Shown: positions 1 to 11,376 of the stretch, one piece after another
Numbering within the stretch: position 1 is the first letter of the stretch
How the letters are laid out: the number at the start of each line of letters is the position of its first letter
Made by a program: the position numbers and the translations under genes
The notes under the pieces: model-generated
Told to the model about the DNA's origin: nothing
What the model saw: the letters and a program-made list of their open reading frames with translations, nothing else
Database searches by the model: none
From: Mansonella perstans
Taxonomy: Eukaryota > Nematoda > Chromadorea > Rhabditida > Onchocercidae
NCBI GenBank assembly: GCA_037074765.1
Contig: JBAMDO010000101.1
Location: 62,001 to 126,000, forward strand
Length of the DNA stretch: 64,000 bases
Reading direction: 5' to 3'

Positions 1-900
1 TAATATCGATTGATTTGAGAAAGTTTGTTATGTGATCAGTTCACCTGAAATAGAGTTAATAGTGAAATAGAGAAATTATAATATTTCCTCTCCAAGTAAT
101 ATCCTGAATGCGCCAATATCCTGACCGTCATGAACAAAGCCATGCATGTTTCTTTGAAAGCTGTGACATCGATCTGTGACATACACAGATCAAGTGATCT
201 GTTCAATACAAAAGTTTCCAAATATTCTTAAGCATTTCTATTAATCAATGTTCATTACTAAGTTTAAAGTTCAAATCATATAGTGAAAGCCATTTTGAAG
301 AGAAAGTGAGACAGTGGTAATAAAGGAACTGCGTTCATCTTGTTTTCACTAGTAAAGTGATCTTTTTGCAACATTTCTCATTTTGGTCATCATCTGTTGC
401 ATATCCCATGATATCGCTATGCTTTTCTTTGATGTCTATTTCTGAAAATCAAAGAGAGTAAGAAATTTGAAATATTCTTTTCTAACCTTACATTGTAATT
501 TCCCATTTGACCAGTTACAGTAAGGCCATTATTATTGTTAATTATCATCATCTTTAATTATTACTATCGATAATTACTGTCGTTGTTCGTTAATCACTGT
601 TAATAAATTACTATTTTTGATTTTGATGTAAAAACATTTCGATGCAATATTTATCAATCAGCCATAGAACCAAAGCAGGAGAAAACAGCGGGCGACAAGA
701 GGAGAGAAAAGAGAAAGAAGACGAAGATAGGTAGAATGAAGAAAGTCAAATAAGAAAATAGATAAAATGGTCACTTTAGATATTCGATAGAGATTGAGAG
801 TAAGTTGTTATTTATCAATTTTGTTTGCCAAATCTTTGGGATTTCTTAACTTTTTCAACTTGTACGCCAAAAGAGATAGGACAGTTTGCAAGCATTTCAT
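1..900. other. intergenic, no gene seen
   Basis: AT-rich sequence with no exon that I can support on either strand. Positions 530-620 hold short repeats of TTATTA/ATCATC type, and 680-730 is a purine-rich run. It may include the upstream region of the EED gene that starts at 1447, but no promoter motif could be recognised. Confidence 0.5.
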
Positions 901-904
901 AGGG

Positions 905-1200
905 TTAACCACCTGCCAACACATTTAAATTTTTAAGTGAAATGCAGTAGGTTTGGTTGAAATGCCCTTCTCTTAGATGGATGGCCTTGCAGAGCTAATC
1001 GAACTCCATCTGCTGGGTTTGGAGTGAGAGTTGCTCTTCTCCTGGGATAATTATCCGAGGGCGCCCATCAAGTCCATTCTCTCCATGGACACGCTTTGCC
1101 TAACTGTTTGGTTAGGACATGTCTGGCACGGAAGACCTTGTCGGAAGCATACGTGACCGCCATGAGGTCATAACCTCACAAGAGTTCGCAAGCTTTTTTC
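905..1200. repeat. GC-rich island with short hairpins, possible degenerate repeat
   Basis: This stretch is visibly richer in G and C than its surroundings. It contains several short self-complementary pieces: CCTAAC pairing with GTTAGG near 1100-1116, GTCCAT pairing with ATGGAC near 1071-1090, GGATAATTATCC near 1045, and GAGGTCATAACCTC near 1165. The minus strand carries a coding-like reading interrupted by one stop: an ATG-initiated piece, then a stop, then a second open piece. That could be a decayed repeat-borne ORF, a short interspersed element or a structured RNA. I did not recognise a known tRNA, 5S, SRP, RNase P or spliced-leader gene. What is seen is composition and pairing; any identity is inference. 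Confidence 0.35.
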
Positions 1201-1446
1201 CGTGAAAGAGAGAGTGTTCAAAAATAATAGAAATTAAACATCTGATTTGACTGCTACCGATACGAAAACGGGAAAATTTTGGTGATAACTGTAATTTTAA
1301 TGTTATAGTGCATAATTTCTCTACAGTGCTGCCATAAGGTGGATTAAGTTAATGTTTACTTTGAGTAAGTATTTGAAGTATAAATATATATATTTCATAA
1401 AAAGTGCCAAGACAATAACCCATTATGAGGTATTAGTGATTTAAGG

Positions 1447-4400
1447 ATGTCGCTTGGAAGGGTATCCAGTCCGAGTGGCACCAGTGAAGCAAGTCAGTCT
1501 TCATCCTACTCAAATAATCAGCGGGTAAATTTACCTTTATTATTTTTCTTTAAAACAGTATGATAGTTTTGTTAGAAGTGAAATTCATCGTTCGGGATGA
1601 ATCGTCAAGGTTAGGCAGTAAAGCTGGAGCATTCTGATATTGAATATTCGATGTAGTAGCGAAATTCACTGAATACAGTTAGTCTGCAATTGCAGAACGA
1701 CAGATTGCATCATCAATGGGAAGGAAAGCAAGTAACACTTCAATCCTTATGCTTTTACTTACTGTTTTTTTGATCAGTCTTCTGGCTATGAGTAATGTTA
1801 TGCACATAGTACTGATTATTGGTCAGTGATCATTTCAGAGAAGTAGGAAATCGCTGAAGCCATCCACTTCTCTTCGAAGTCCATCAAGGATACCCTTCAA
1901 GCACCTCAGTACTGTTTATGTTAGTTAAATTTTATAATTCTAAAATATGATTATTTAATAATATCCAAGTTAACCTGTTAGTTGATCATATATTGAAATG
2001 TAGAATCTATGTACAATGCAGTACCCATGCAGTTGTTCCGTATAAAATGATTGAACTAGAACTGAGCAATATATTTCAACATTCTTATTTTTGAAGTTCA
2101 TGTTTCTTCATTTTAAAGATGAAACATATATGATCGTTTTTTATCCGTTTTAAAATAGTATTCATCAATAAAGAATTACTTGTTCAAAAATTTCCGTGAG
2201 AGGAAATTTTCAATGAATCTTCTTGAGATGCTACACTATTTGTGGTAGTCGTTATGGAAAATAACATTTCAGGAAGGGCATAAGAAAACAATATATGGTG
2301 TCGCATTTAGCCCATATCTTATTGTTAATCCACATTTTGCGACTGTTGGAGAAAATCGAGTGAGATTTTTTGTTTGTCTGAAAAAGGCGTTTTTGATAGT
2401 AAAAGAAATTAACCTTGCTAGGTTTCACTTATAATTTAATAATAATATATTGCTATTGAATATATCAGCATTATGTATATATTGAGTGGTCGTAATTTAC
2501 GTCCTCGGACTCGACAACTTTGTTTTCCGTAAAAGTAACAGAGGAACAAATAGGACTTTTTAATATGTAATTAGTATAAATTCCCACTTTTTTCTCAGTT
2601 GACCCTACAATAGATCACTTTCTGCATGCTTGATGAGCTGAAATAAATGCTTATCATGTTTATATCACTTATCATTGGTGAAAAATTGATGTGGTCTAAA
2701 GAAATCAAGCAGATGATCAAAAATTACTTTTCATTTCTTTTCAATTTCATTAAACTAAGTCAGTTCAAAATATAGGTATCGGTATATGCAATCACGAAAG
2801 ATGGAAACGGAGTAAAGCTGCTGAGAAGTTTCCATGATTCAGCGGTAAGGAAAACATTCCCATCTTTATATGTAGCATTAAGGGTTGGGCATGAGTTGTT
2901 CACTTCACGTGGATCTAATTTAAAGAATTTAGATTTTCGTATGTTAAACTTGAGTTTTTTCTCAGAAAACTGAATGGTTTTTCTCCGTCTGTTGGGCTTA
3001 TGATACTGAGAATGACGTACATGTCGTGGTTGCTGGTGGAAATCGAGGAATTATACGAGTAATAGATGTTGTTACGGGTGATCTCGTTAATGTTCGTTTA
3101 TTTGTATTCGAAACTGTGTTTCAGCAATTATTTAGCATATAATTCTTTTTCTTTTTTTTTTTGAAATCAGTGTTTACGGTATTCTAGATATGTCATGAGT
3201 TTGCTGAGTAAGATTTAAAATCATTTCAGAGTTTGATAGGACACGGTGATGCTGTAAATGATGTTCGTGTTTTTCCAAACGATTCTATGATTATTGCTTC
3301 GGCTAGCAAGGATTTCACAGCCAGGATATGGAATATTCATAATAGTGCTTGTTTAGCTATTTTAGGAGGAGTCGAGGGTCATTTGGATCAAGTTATATCA
3401 GTGGTAAGTTTATGAACAAACAGCTGTGCTCCTATTCTTACAGAGTCATTTTTAACTCTTTTCCAGGTAAATTTGATGTTATTGTTTGTTTTACAAGTGT
3501 TATACTCTGTTACATATATATGATCTATATATTTATATATAAAGGTAGTATGATCTGTATATTTATTTATAAAGGCAGCAGCTTATTTTATTTTTATTTT
3601 ATAGGATTTTGATGCTGAGAGTGAATATTTGGCATCGGCAAGCATGGATCATACCGTAAAGTTGTGGTATGTAGGGAAGGGGAGTGGTGTTGATCGGCTA
3701 GTTGAGCAGTCTAAAGCTGATCTCAGAGTAAATAGTTTCTCGCATTATTTTTTGTCAATACATTCGAGGATTTTAGTGGGATCAAACGCTGTCAGTTACT
3801 GAAAATTTCATTTTAAAAAGGTTGGCTTGGCGTAAGCAAGAACTGTCATTAGTTGTAGATGGTATGCAAAAACTTTTTCAAGTGGATTAATTCAATTATT
3901 TAACATGTTTGCAAGTATTTGTGAGCTATAATTGAGAAAAGAAAAGGTTCTTTTACTTCTTTCTTTTATTAACGTGTCTGCCAGTATCGCTGTCTGCTAA
4001 TATCGCTTATAATTTATGAACTAGTTGGAAATGATCTCACTGATATTGCTGAGAATGGTTTACAGCTGGTTGATTTCCCGGCCGAAATACATTATCCTCG
4101 TTGTAGCACTCGGGATGTGCATACCAATTACGTTGATTGTGTTCGCATTTTCCATAGACTGATATTTTCCAAGGTAAACTTTGTCCTTGAAGTTACTTTT
4201 GTTGCTATAAGTTATTATGACTATTTTGAGATTAAGGATTTGGAAGAAGGATTGAGAGAGGTGAGGAGTAGAAGTGATTGCTCATTTTCACGAAATATTT
4301 TAAAGTCTAGAGTTGAAGAAACACTAATTTTAGTCGACGGAAAACGAAATAGTTTTATGGAAATTTGGCGACTTTGACGATTTAGTTGCTGGACAAGGTA

Positions 4401-5133
4401 ATAAGGTGAAGACTGAGACATGCGTTATTCATTTTCGTCAAATGGAATTGCCAGAAACTAATATGTGGTATATTAAATTTGAAATTGATCCACTGGAAAA
4501 GGTGATTTATTTAGTTTCTTCCGTTGTCGTTATTTTGATTTGATTCTATGTAATTGAAGGCGTTTAAAATCGCACTCTGTGTTTAAATACCCAGTATAAA
4601 AATATTGGGCAGCGATGCCGAGGAAGTTTCCTATGAAGAAGTTTTTGGCGCTTTTTAGTTTTAGTACTTTTCATCTTGAACTTTTTTGCTTTAAATTTCA
4701 GTACCTTGTCTGTGGTAACCAAAAAGGTGAAATTCATCTATGGGAAATTAACAATGGTTCATTACCTTCCATAAAAAGGTTTTTATTGACTTTTTTTTTT
4801 GGCACGATGGATCGTAGACATATTTAACTCTACTTGATAATTTGATTTAAAAGGTTAAGTTGACAATTTGATTTAGAAAGTTTTTCTTACATTAAATATA
4901 CCTCGGCCTTAAACTTTGACTTCTTATAGTTTTATGATTCAGTTACTTTAGCAAATCCTTCTTTGTTTTTTTTTTTTTTTTTTTTAATTAGTCAATATAT
5001 TTCCAGCAATTATGTGCTGCATCTCAAAGATGTTGGATGTGCAATAAGGCAGATTGCATTTAGTCCATGTGGTCACCATATGATTGCCGTAGCTGATGAT
5101 GCAAGTATATCCAGGTTTGTGAGACGGATGTGA
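1447..5133 (+). CDS. EED: Polycomb protein EED homologue (WD40, PRC2 subunit)
   Basis: WD40 scaffold of Polycomb repressive complex 2, a nuclear complex that methylates histone H3 Lys27; EED reads H3K27me3 and stimulates the EZH2-type methyltransferase. Ten exons, all with consistent phases: 1447-1524, 2273-2359, 2776-2844, 2966-3085, 3230-3403, 3605-3727, 4066-4173, 4334-4501, 4702-4778, 5007-5133, about 376 residues. Family signatures in order: EGHK..IYGV...[36 protein letters not shown]-like [31 protein letters not shown], and the C-terminal AIRQIAFSP...VADDASI. The length is close to the C-terminal WD40 part of animal EED; the N-terminal extension is short (about 26 residues). The Trp-Tyr pair of the methyl-lysine cage is present in MWYIKF; the cage Tyr of vertebrate NFYTCAW appears as Phe here (WFFSVCW). 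AATAAA lies at 5185-5190. The start was chosen as the only in-frame ATG before exon 2. The C. elegans counterpart is MES-6. Identity is secure; the exact start and last few residues are less so. Confidence 0.93.
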
Positions 5134-5532
5134 TATATATGCAAATTAAATCATTATACTTAAATTTAGTTTTTTCTTGTCTGCAATAAACTGTTAAACA
5201 AACTGGTGCATGCGTAGAAGTTTCAAATTTTCTAGCTTGGAAATTATTTTTTATTTCCGCAAGTGTTTAGCATGTTCTGAAATATTTTCGTTTCAGTTGT
5301 TGCCACTTTATTTTTTTAAAAGAATACAAAAACTCTCCTACCTCATATTTTCTATAGAACATACCAGATTGTTGTTTGCGCTGAAGTTTCAGCTTCTATT
5401 GTGACATCTTGAACCCTGTGTGTTATACTCAATTCCTCTTACTGTGAAGGCAGTAAATATTTAATTTTTTTATTTATTGAACAGTATTATCCAACAATAA
5501 CAATAAATATTTGGCAAATTTATTCCGAAGTT
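5134..5532. other. convergent 3' spacer with polyadenylation signals for both genes
   Basis: This is the 399-base gap between the stop codons of EED (plus strand) and the ligand-gated channel (minus strand). AATAAA at 5185-5190 suits EED. On the minus strand, AATAAA matches at 5524-5519 and in the TTTATTTATT run at 5469-5478 suit the channel gene. A 64-codon open frame at 5210-5404 is AT-rich, lacks splice support and looks like chance. Confidence 0.5.
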
Positions 5533-8500
5533 TCACCTACTTCGTGTAAGGTAATAACTCCAATAAATTATGTTGAAAATAGTAAATAAACTTGGAAATA
5601 AAATTATGGAAATGCGATCTATGCGGTCAGCTGTCCAGCGATTTGTGTATTTGTGTAACCATAAACTTGTTTTCTGTAGTCGATTTCTAGAAGAGGATGA
5701 ATCCGGAAATAGTGCTTCTTTCTGATTTGGACGAATTGTACTAAAACTAGTATTTTTTGTTCCGATGCCGGTTGATTAGAATTCAGTAATTGGTTTTGAA
5801 ATTTGACTTACTGCAAAGGAGGAAATGCATAAGAAAAGATTTCAGAAAAAATTTTTGTGATTCTTGCAAGATATTTAGAACTTTCGGGCTTAAATGAAAA
5901 TGCTTTATCAGAAGTCAATGAATACGCCAGACAAGGTCTCGGAGAGAGCTCTATCCTGTTTGAGATAATTGCTGGTAATTTTTAAATTTCAGTGTACATA
6001 GACGCGGATGCTTGGGCCTAAATTTGAAGGGCTTAGTTCGGAATATGTAAGAAGTGTGTAGAAGTATTTGAACATTATCTTGTTTTGAACTACCGACCTT
6101 ATAGCATCCTTTCCGGTAATACCGCCAGTTGTTACACGATTTTCAGATGGCACGGAAACTTTTTTCTTCATCCATGGATCGATTGGACTGATTTAAGAAT
6201 TCATTATTGTTTTCGAATATTTAGTTTTATTGTAAAAAAGTTATTCCCAATTCGGGAATTGATAATTTAATGTTGAGACACTCAAGTGGAAGATTAAATA
6301 TATAATATCAGAAGTCATTTACCTCATGCTTCTTTTGATCATTTTATTATCAGTTTCTTTATAATGTATGATCGGTGAGGATGACCGGCTACGTTTTTCG
6401 AGAGATTTTTTCACAGCAACGCCCTGAAATTAGATATATAGACAGAGTTATTTGGCTCATCAAAAAGAAAATTGAAGAGGCAAGAAGGAAAGAGAAGTAA
6501 TAAATGAGTTTTATTTGTCTCTAGTTGTCATGTCATTATATTATTTTCTCTGAACGGTTCATCTTTAACACATATGCAAATTTATGTTAAATGTCATGTC
6601 ACAATTATTAAAGTTGTTTTGCTTTAGAATTTCTTGTGACTTAAATTCTTGTAATTTTGGTAATCCTAGTGAAAGATAGATAATTTTATATTTCAAATCG
6701 TTGATTCATTGAATTTGAACATTGGCCTACTTCATTGCGAGCATTAATTGAGCCAATAATAGCCAATTCGAGCAGTGAGCAAAATACGAATGAAAGGCAC
6801 GATAACATCCAAACATCTGAAGTAATTAAAGCGTAGAAAAATTCTTCATAAGCTTAGCTCTTGAGTTAAAGAAAAAAATCCAACTTTTAAAAGTTGGATT
6901 TTGAAAGCGAGATGAACCAGATATTCACTAACCAAATGCTTTAACATAACTGACACGAGGTAAATTTCGCATAATATTACCAAAGTGAAAGGTAAGAGCA
7001 AGGAGTGAATTAACACCAAGCATTGTACGAGCTGGGATCATTTTAGCACTGAGGCAAAAACTGATCCAGCTGAAATGAATGGAATTTCTATCAGTGTTTC
7101 TCTTTTTCAATTCATAGAACTCTCGGGAAATTTTTAATTTAAATGAAATTAAAGAAAATTATGATCTTAATGAATAGGTCGGTGTGTAACACTCAAATGA
7201 CATGTGCTGGAACTTTGCAGGTGACAAATTATCTTTATCAACACAGATTCCTGAAACTTCATCTTTTCATTTGTTCTAAACATACGCTTTTACTCAATTA
7301 TTTTACAAAGTTTTTCATAAATTAAAATTTAATTTTTTTTTTCTGATTCGTTTTTTTTTTTTTTTTTCATAATCTGTAAACAAAAAATTTATGAGCCAAG
7401 AAGCGATTACTTGGCAATGTTAGTACATACTCTAACTGATAAAAGCACATTAATTTACGCATTTTATTCCTTATCATTTATTTGATAGCAAACTGTTAAT
7501 CTACCTTGTTTAATTTGGTAAATTGTGTATCTTTTCATAAACTGTATCTGCAATGATACATCATGACCCTGGCAAAACCAAAGAAATTCTGATATAGCAT
7601 CTGATAAGCTGATTTCAGTAAACCAACCTGATAAAAATAGTAAGATAGGTTGGAACATATGCTTGGAATATATACCAGCCGTAACGTCTAGTAAATGTAA
7701 ATGTCATCGTTAACTCATTCCAGACTCCAGCTGGATATGTCTGCAATGCTGATTTTATGGGATTCACAAAGTTTTGAAAAGTGTTGATAACTAAATTGCT
7801 TCATTAAAAAGCCGAAATTCCTAAATACTTCGTGATTGAATACAAATTTTGAAGTTCATGTGAGTATTTGAAGTTTACCTGAGTTTACATATTTAATTGA
7901 TAGCTTTAAAGCTTCTTTTCTGTTCCTGTCAGGTTTCAAAAATGGTTAACAATTTTTTGAAATATTGGTTTTAGTACATTTGAATTTAATATAAAAATGT
8001 TTTGCTGATAATACTTTGTTGAAATTATGATTAAAAATTGTTGCATGGATGCAAATGGTCGATGTCAGTTAAATAATTTTAAAGTAAAATTTAAAACTGA
8101 ACAGCTCAAAGTCTAATTAAAATTGCCTACCACATGTGCCACTGATGTGTTATAACTGCTAAGCACAAAATCAGGAAGGGTTATTTGATCTTTCAGCAGT
8201 ATCAATGGTTCTTTCGTATTGATCCATCGCATATCAACCTGCTGAATTCGAACAACGATGAATTATTATATATTCGGCAACAAGTCATTAATCCCTTAAT
8301 GACTGAGCAACAAATGATTACTGATAAGATATCTGCACCAAATGCACTCATAGGTCTACACAGTTCATTCTCATCAGTTATCAGCAAGTTATGATAGTTA
8401 TGATCGGACTATTTGAACACTGAACTTTTCAATTCATATTCTTTAGGTTATTCGATACTTTTCTATCAGTACGATAGTTGATATCTCTCTATCAATACAC

Positions 8501-11376
8501 AAGTTTTATCCGACCGTTCGCAAATCTCTTTCTTCGTATGCAGTCGATTTCAGTTTTAAATCTAATTAAATTTTAAAATTTTGATTCTACATCTAATGGT
8601 TTTTATTAATGATTAAATAAGACTATAAACTGATCCTCCCATTAATTTTTTTGAGAGTTTTATTCAAACATTGAAACAAATGGAAAAGAAAAAGTTTTAT
8701 AGTAAGAGACAATTAAAAGAATTTTAAATTTTAAAAATCTCTGCAAATGCCAAGTTTGCTTTGTTTGGAACAATTCTAAAATTGAAATTTCATAAATAAT
8801 AAACCTGGTTACTGTAACTAAAACTTTCAAATGTCAGTAGGCATGTCTGTTCGTCCATTGGAAAAGATGTAAAATCCATCTGACATGGGCCTTTTATCTG
8901 TACTCTGAAATTTCTGGACTGTAATAGTTTGAACACAAAATTGTTTTCTCTCAGGAATCCGTTTCTAATAAAAAGTGTATCTCTTGAGAGTTTAGATTTA
9001 AATTTGCCACTTCGTTATACCGACATCTTTTAATTTACTAAATTTTTCACCTTACTTATATCCTTTCACTTATGAACAAAATTTTTCATTACGGTATATT
9101 GTTTCATAAATTATATAGAAATTTTGCACCTGTAATTAACCCATACAGTACCATTTGAATAAATCATTAGGAAAACATTGTTAAAAGGTGACTTATGAAT
9201 GCTGGCTGATTTACTATTGATGAATACCGTGTTCGGTTTCCAAATTTCATTTAAGATCTGAAAATTTCTTGTTTACATCGTTGTTTAAAGATAAATTACA
9301 TAATAGAGGAAAGCAGACTTAATTTTGGTTAAATTTTATTTACAAATTAAAATTAAATGGCAAAATTTTCAATCAAAGTATTTTACTGAATTAATCATTT
9401 TCATAACAAATAGAAAAATATCTGAAATCAGGACAAATACGTAATGGAATACTGATTAATCAACAAATAACCATATGGACATTGATTGATACGATCACTT
9501 AGATATTCTCAAAATTTAATTACACCCTAGATGAAAGCACTGCTGCAATCTTTGCTCTGTCCGATCAACAGCTAGTTAAATTAGTGACGGTAATTTGTCC
9601 TTTATGAACTTTATTTGTCAACCCATAGCAATGACACTGTTGAATTTTTAGCAAAACTTTTTTCGGCTATTATTTCTCAGTTCAAATTACTAAAGAAATT
9701 TTCATCCTATAGTTGGCCACTTGTGAAGTTGATAGACTTGCCTCATCGCCAAATGATAAATTATATCTACATGGGTTCATATCACCGTATCTGAGTGCCT
9801 TATCAATCCACAATTCAGTCATATAGATATCCAAATCAAAATCAGATGTCATTTCGTTTACTGAATTAACTTCTTGCACCCATACCTGAACAACTCGTTT
9901 CATTTTGCTCAAATTATTATGAAATTAAAATTTGAACAATTACTAATTGAAGTGTTCCACCAATTTTTGTCAAATTCAAAATTTGTTCAAAAGATTCAAA
10001 AAGCAGTATCTAAATTTTAATCATTGAAACTAAACTTAACCTCAACCCATACAGTGACACCTTCCTGTGCTGGAGTTTTATATGCTTTATACTTTTGCAG
10101 CAAAGTTTCAATTATTTTTTTATCTGCTGTGCAAGTATAATCAATTTCATTGTATTGCATATCAATGATCGGTGACTCCACTAAAAGAATACTTTGCTAG
10201 AACTAAAATCTTGAAAATGAATTTCGCAGTAGAATTTATTGTCACTGTTGTCACCATTTCACAATGGACAGCAATCATTGTTTTTAAATCTAAATGCAAT
10301 TCAGTTAGTAAAAGTTTGCATCTTTGTGTTTTAAAAAGTTCATGTGAAGTTCTATTTTAAAAAATTACTGTTCAAATCATCAGAAATGAGGACAACAAGC
10401 AATTAAGTTTAACTTAAGCCTAATTCCTCTGCTAAGTTTTTATCTTAGGCTGAACCAAAGAAGCATTCAAATTTTTCTTTTGTAGTTCGTGAATCTCTCC
10501 TAAGGATTAATCTAATATAAAGTTTTCCTATCATAACGCTAGGAAAAGTTGACTTAAAAAAACATTACGAAAAATTATTTTGAACTATCTGACAACAAAT
10601 AATCGATTTACTTACTTGTCACACTGTCATCAATCATTTCGAATGATTCTGGGACATTTTCACTTTTTAAAATGGATTGTTTTAACTGGAAAAGAAATTG
10701 AATGAAATATTTTTATGCCAGATTAATTAGTGATCAATTTATTAGTGCTGATTAATTAATGCCAGATTAATTAATAAATTGAGTGAGACTTTATCAATCA
10801 CACGTGTGATAATTATTTGTTCGCTGTAAATTATAAATTAAACTAAAAAAATTAGTTGAATTTCTCCGTGCTCACTAATAATTAATTTCAATTTAACCAA
10901 TGGATCAATTAAATGAATTTTATTCAGACGATCTGCATTTGAACTACTATCGGATAACTTTTGCGATGTCCACAAATAATATTTGAAACAATCTGCGACG
11001 CGATGAAAGGTATATTTGGAAAGTAATGTTTGGTGGTATTACGATAGGTTTGTTACTTTATTACGGTATATTAGTTATACGGTGTTTCATTAGATACTTG
11101 AACAACCTTTCGAAAGTTATCTCTGATTTCGGCCAACAGTCTGTTGTTCTGAGCGTAAATTTCCCAATGATATTTCTGGAATTTCATTAATTCTTCGAAT
11201 AAAATATAAATTTGACATTGAAAATAGCTTTTAATTACCTCAAGATCCTCCAGTCCATCCTGACGATTGAACATGTCGTTTTCGTGACGATTTTGGTTGA
11301 AATTTAAATCTTCAAAAGACATCAACTGCGAATACATCAGCAGTAATGGAATACTGTGTATACAAATGACATACAT
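5533..11376 (-). CDS. Cys-loop ligand-gated anion channel subunit (ACC / LGC-46-like)
   Basis: Pentameric ligand-gated chloride channel subunit of the plasma membrane, probably neuronal or muscular. Thirteen exons on the minus strand: 11376-11239, 10685-10616, 10126-10041, 9885-9742, 9257-9130, 8904-8805, 8241-8131, 7740-7628, 7069-6933, 6816-6731, 6423-6323, 6187-6098, 5740-5533, about 503 residues. All phases agree. In order: a hydrophobic start usable as a signal peptide, the ligand-binding domain ([46 protein letters not shown]), the Cys loop with exactly 13 residues between its cysteines (exon 6), [18 protein letters not shown] leading into M1, IPAR before M2, [26 protein letters not shown] opening M3, a loop of about 100 residues rich in Ser/Lys/Arg, and M4 beginning RIDRIS and ending IIYWSYYL. 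The PAR motif indicates anion selectivity (family knowledge). Wording around M2-M3 suggests the nematode ACC / LGC-46 to -49 group; the ligand, perhaps acetylcholine, is inferred. Intron 4 appears to use a GC donor at 9741-9740. The acceptor of exon 7 is a CAGCAG (alternatives 8241 or 8238). Confidence 0.9.

Noticed and set aside
4221..4421. Minus-strand 66-codon ORF
   Set aside because: It lies over EED exon 8 and its intron; the plus strand carries the conserved WD40 sequence.
5850..5980. Plus-strand coding-like stretch ([23 protein letters not shown])
   Set aside because: It falls in the last intron of the minus-strand channel gene, and no start codon or partner exon could be joined in phase. 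It may be chance, though it reads well.
6393..6500. Plus-strand frame that looks like a basic protein C-terminus ([20 protein letters not shown])
   Set aside because: The minus strand here is channel exon 11 with consistent phases; the plus reading is its shadow.
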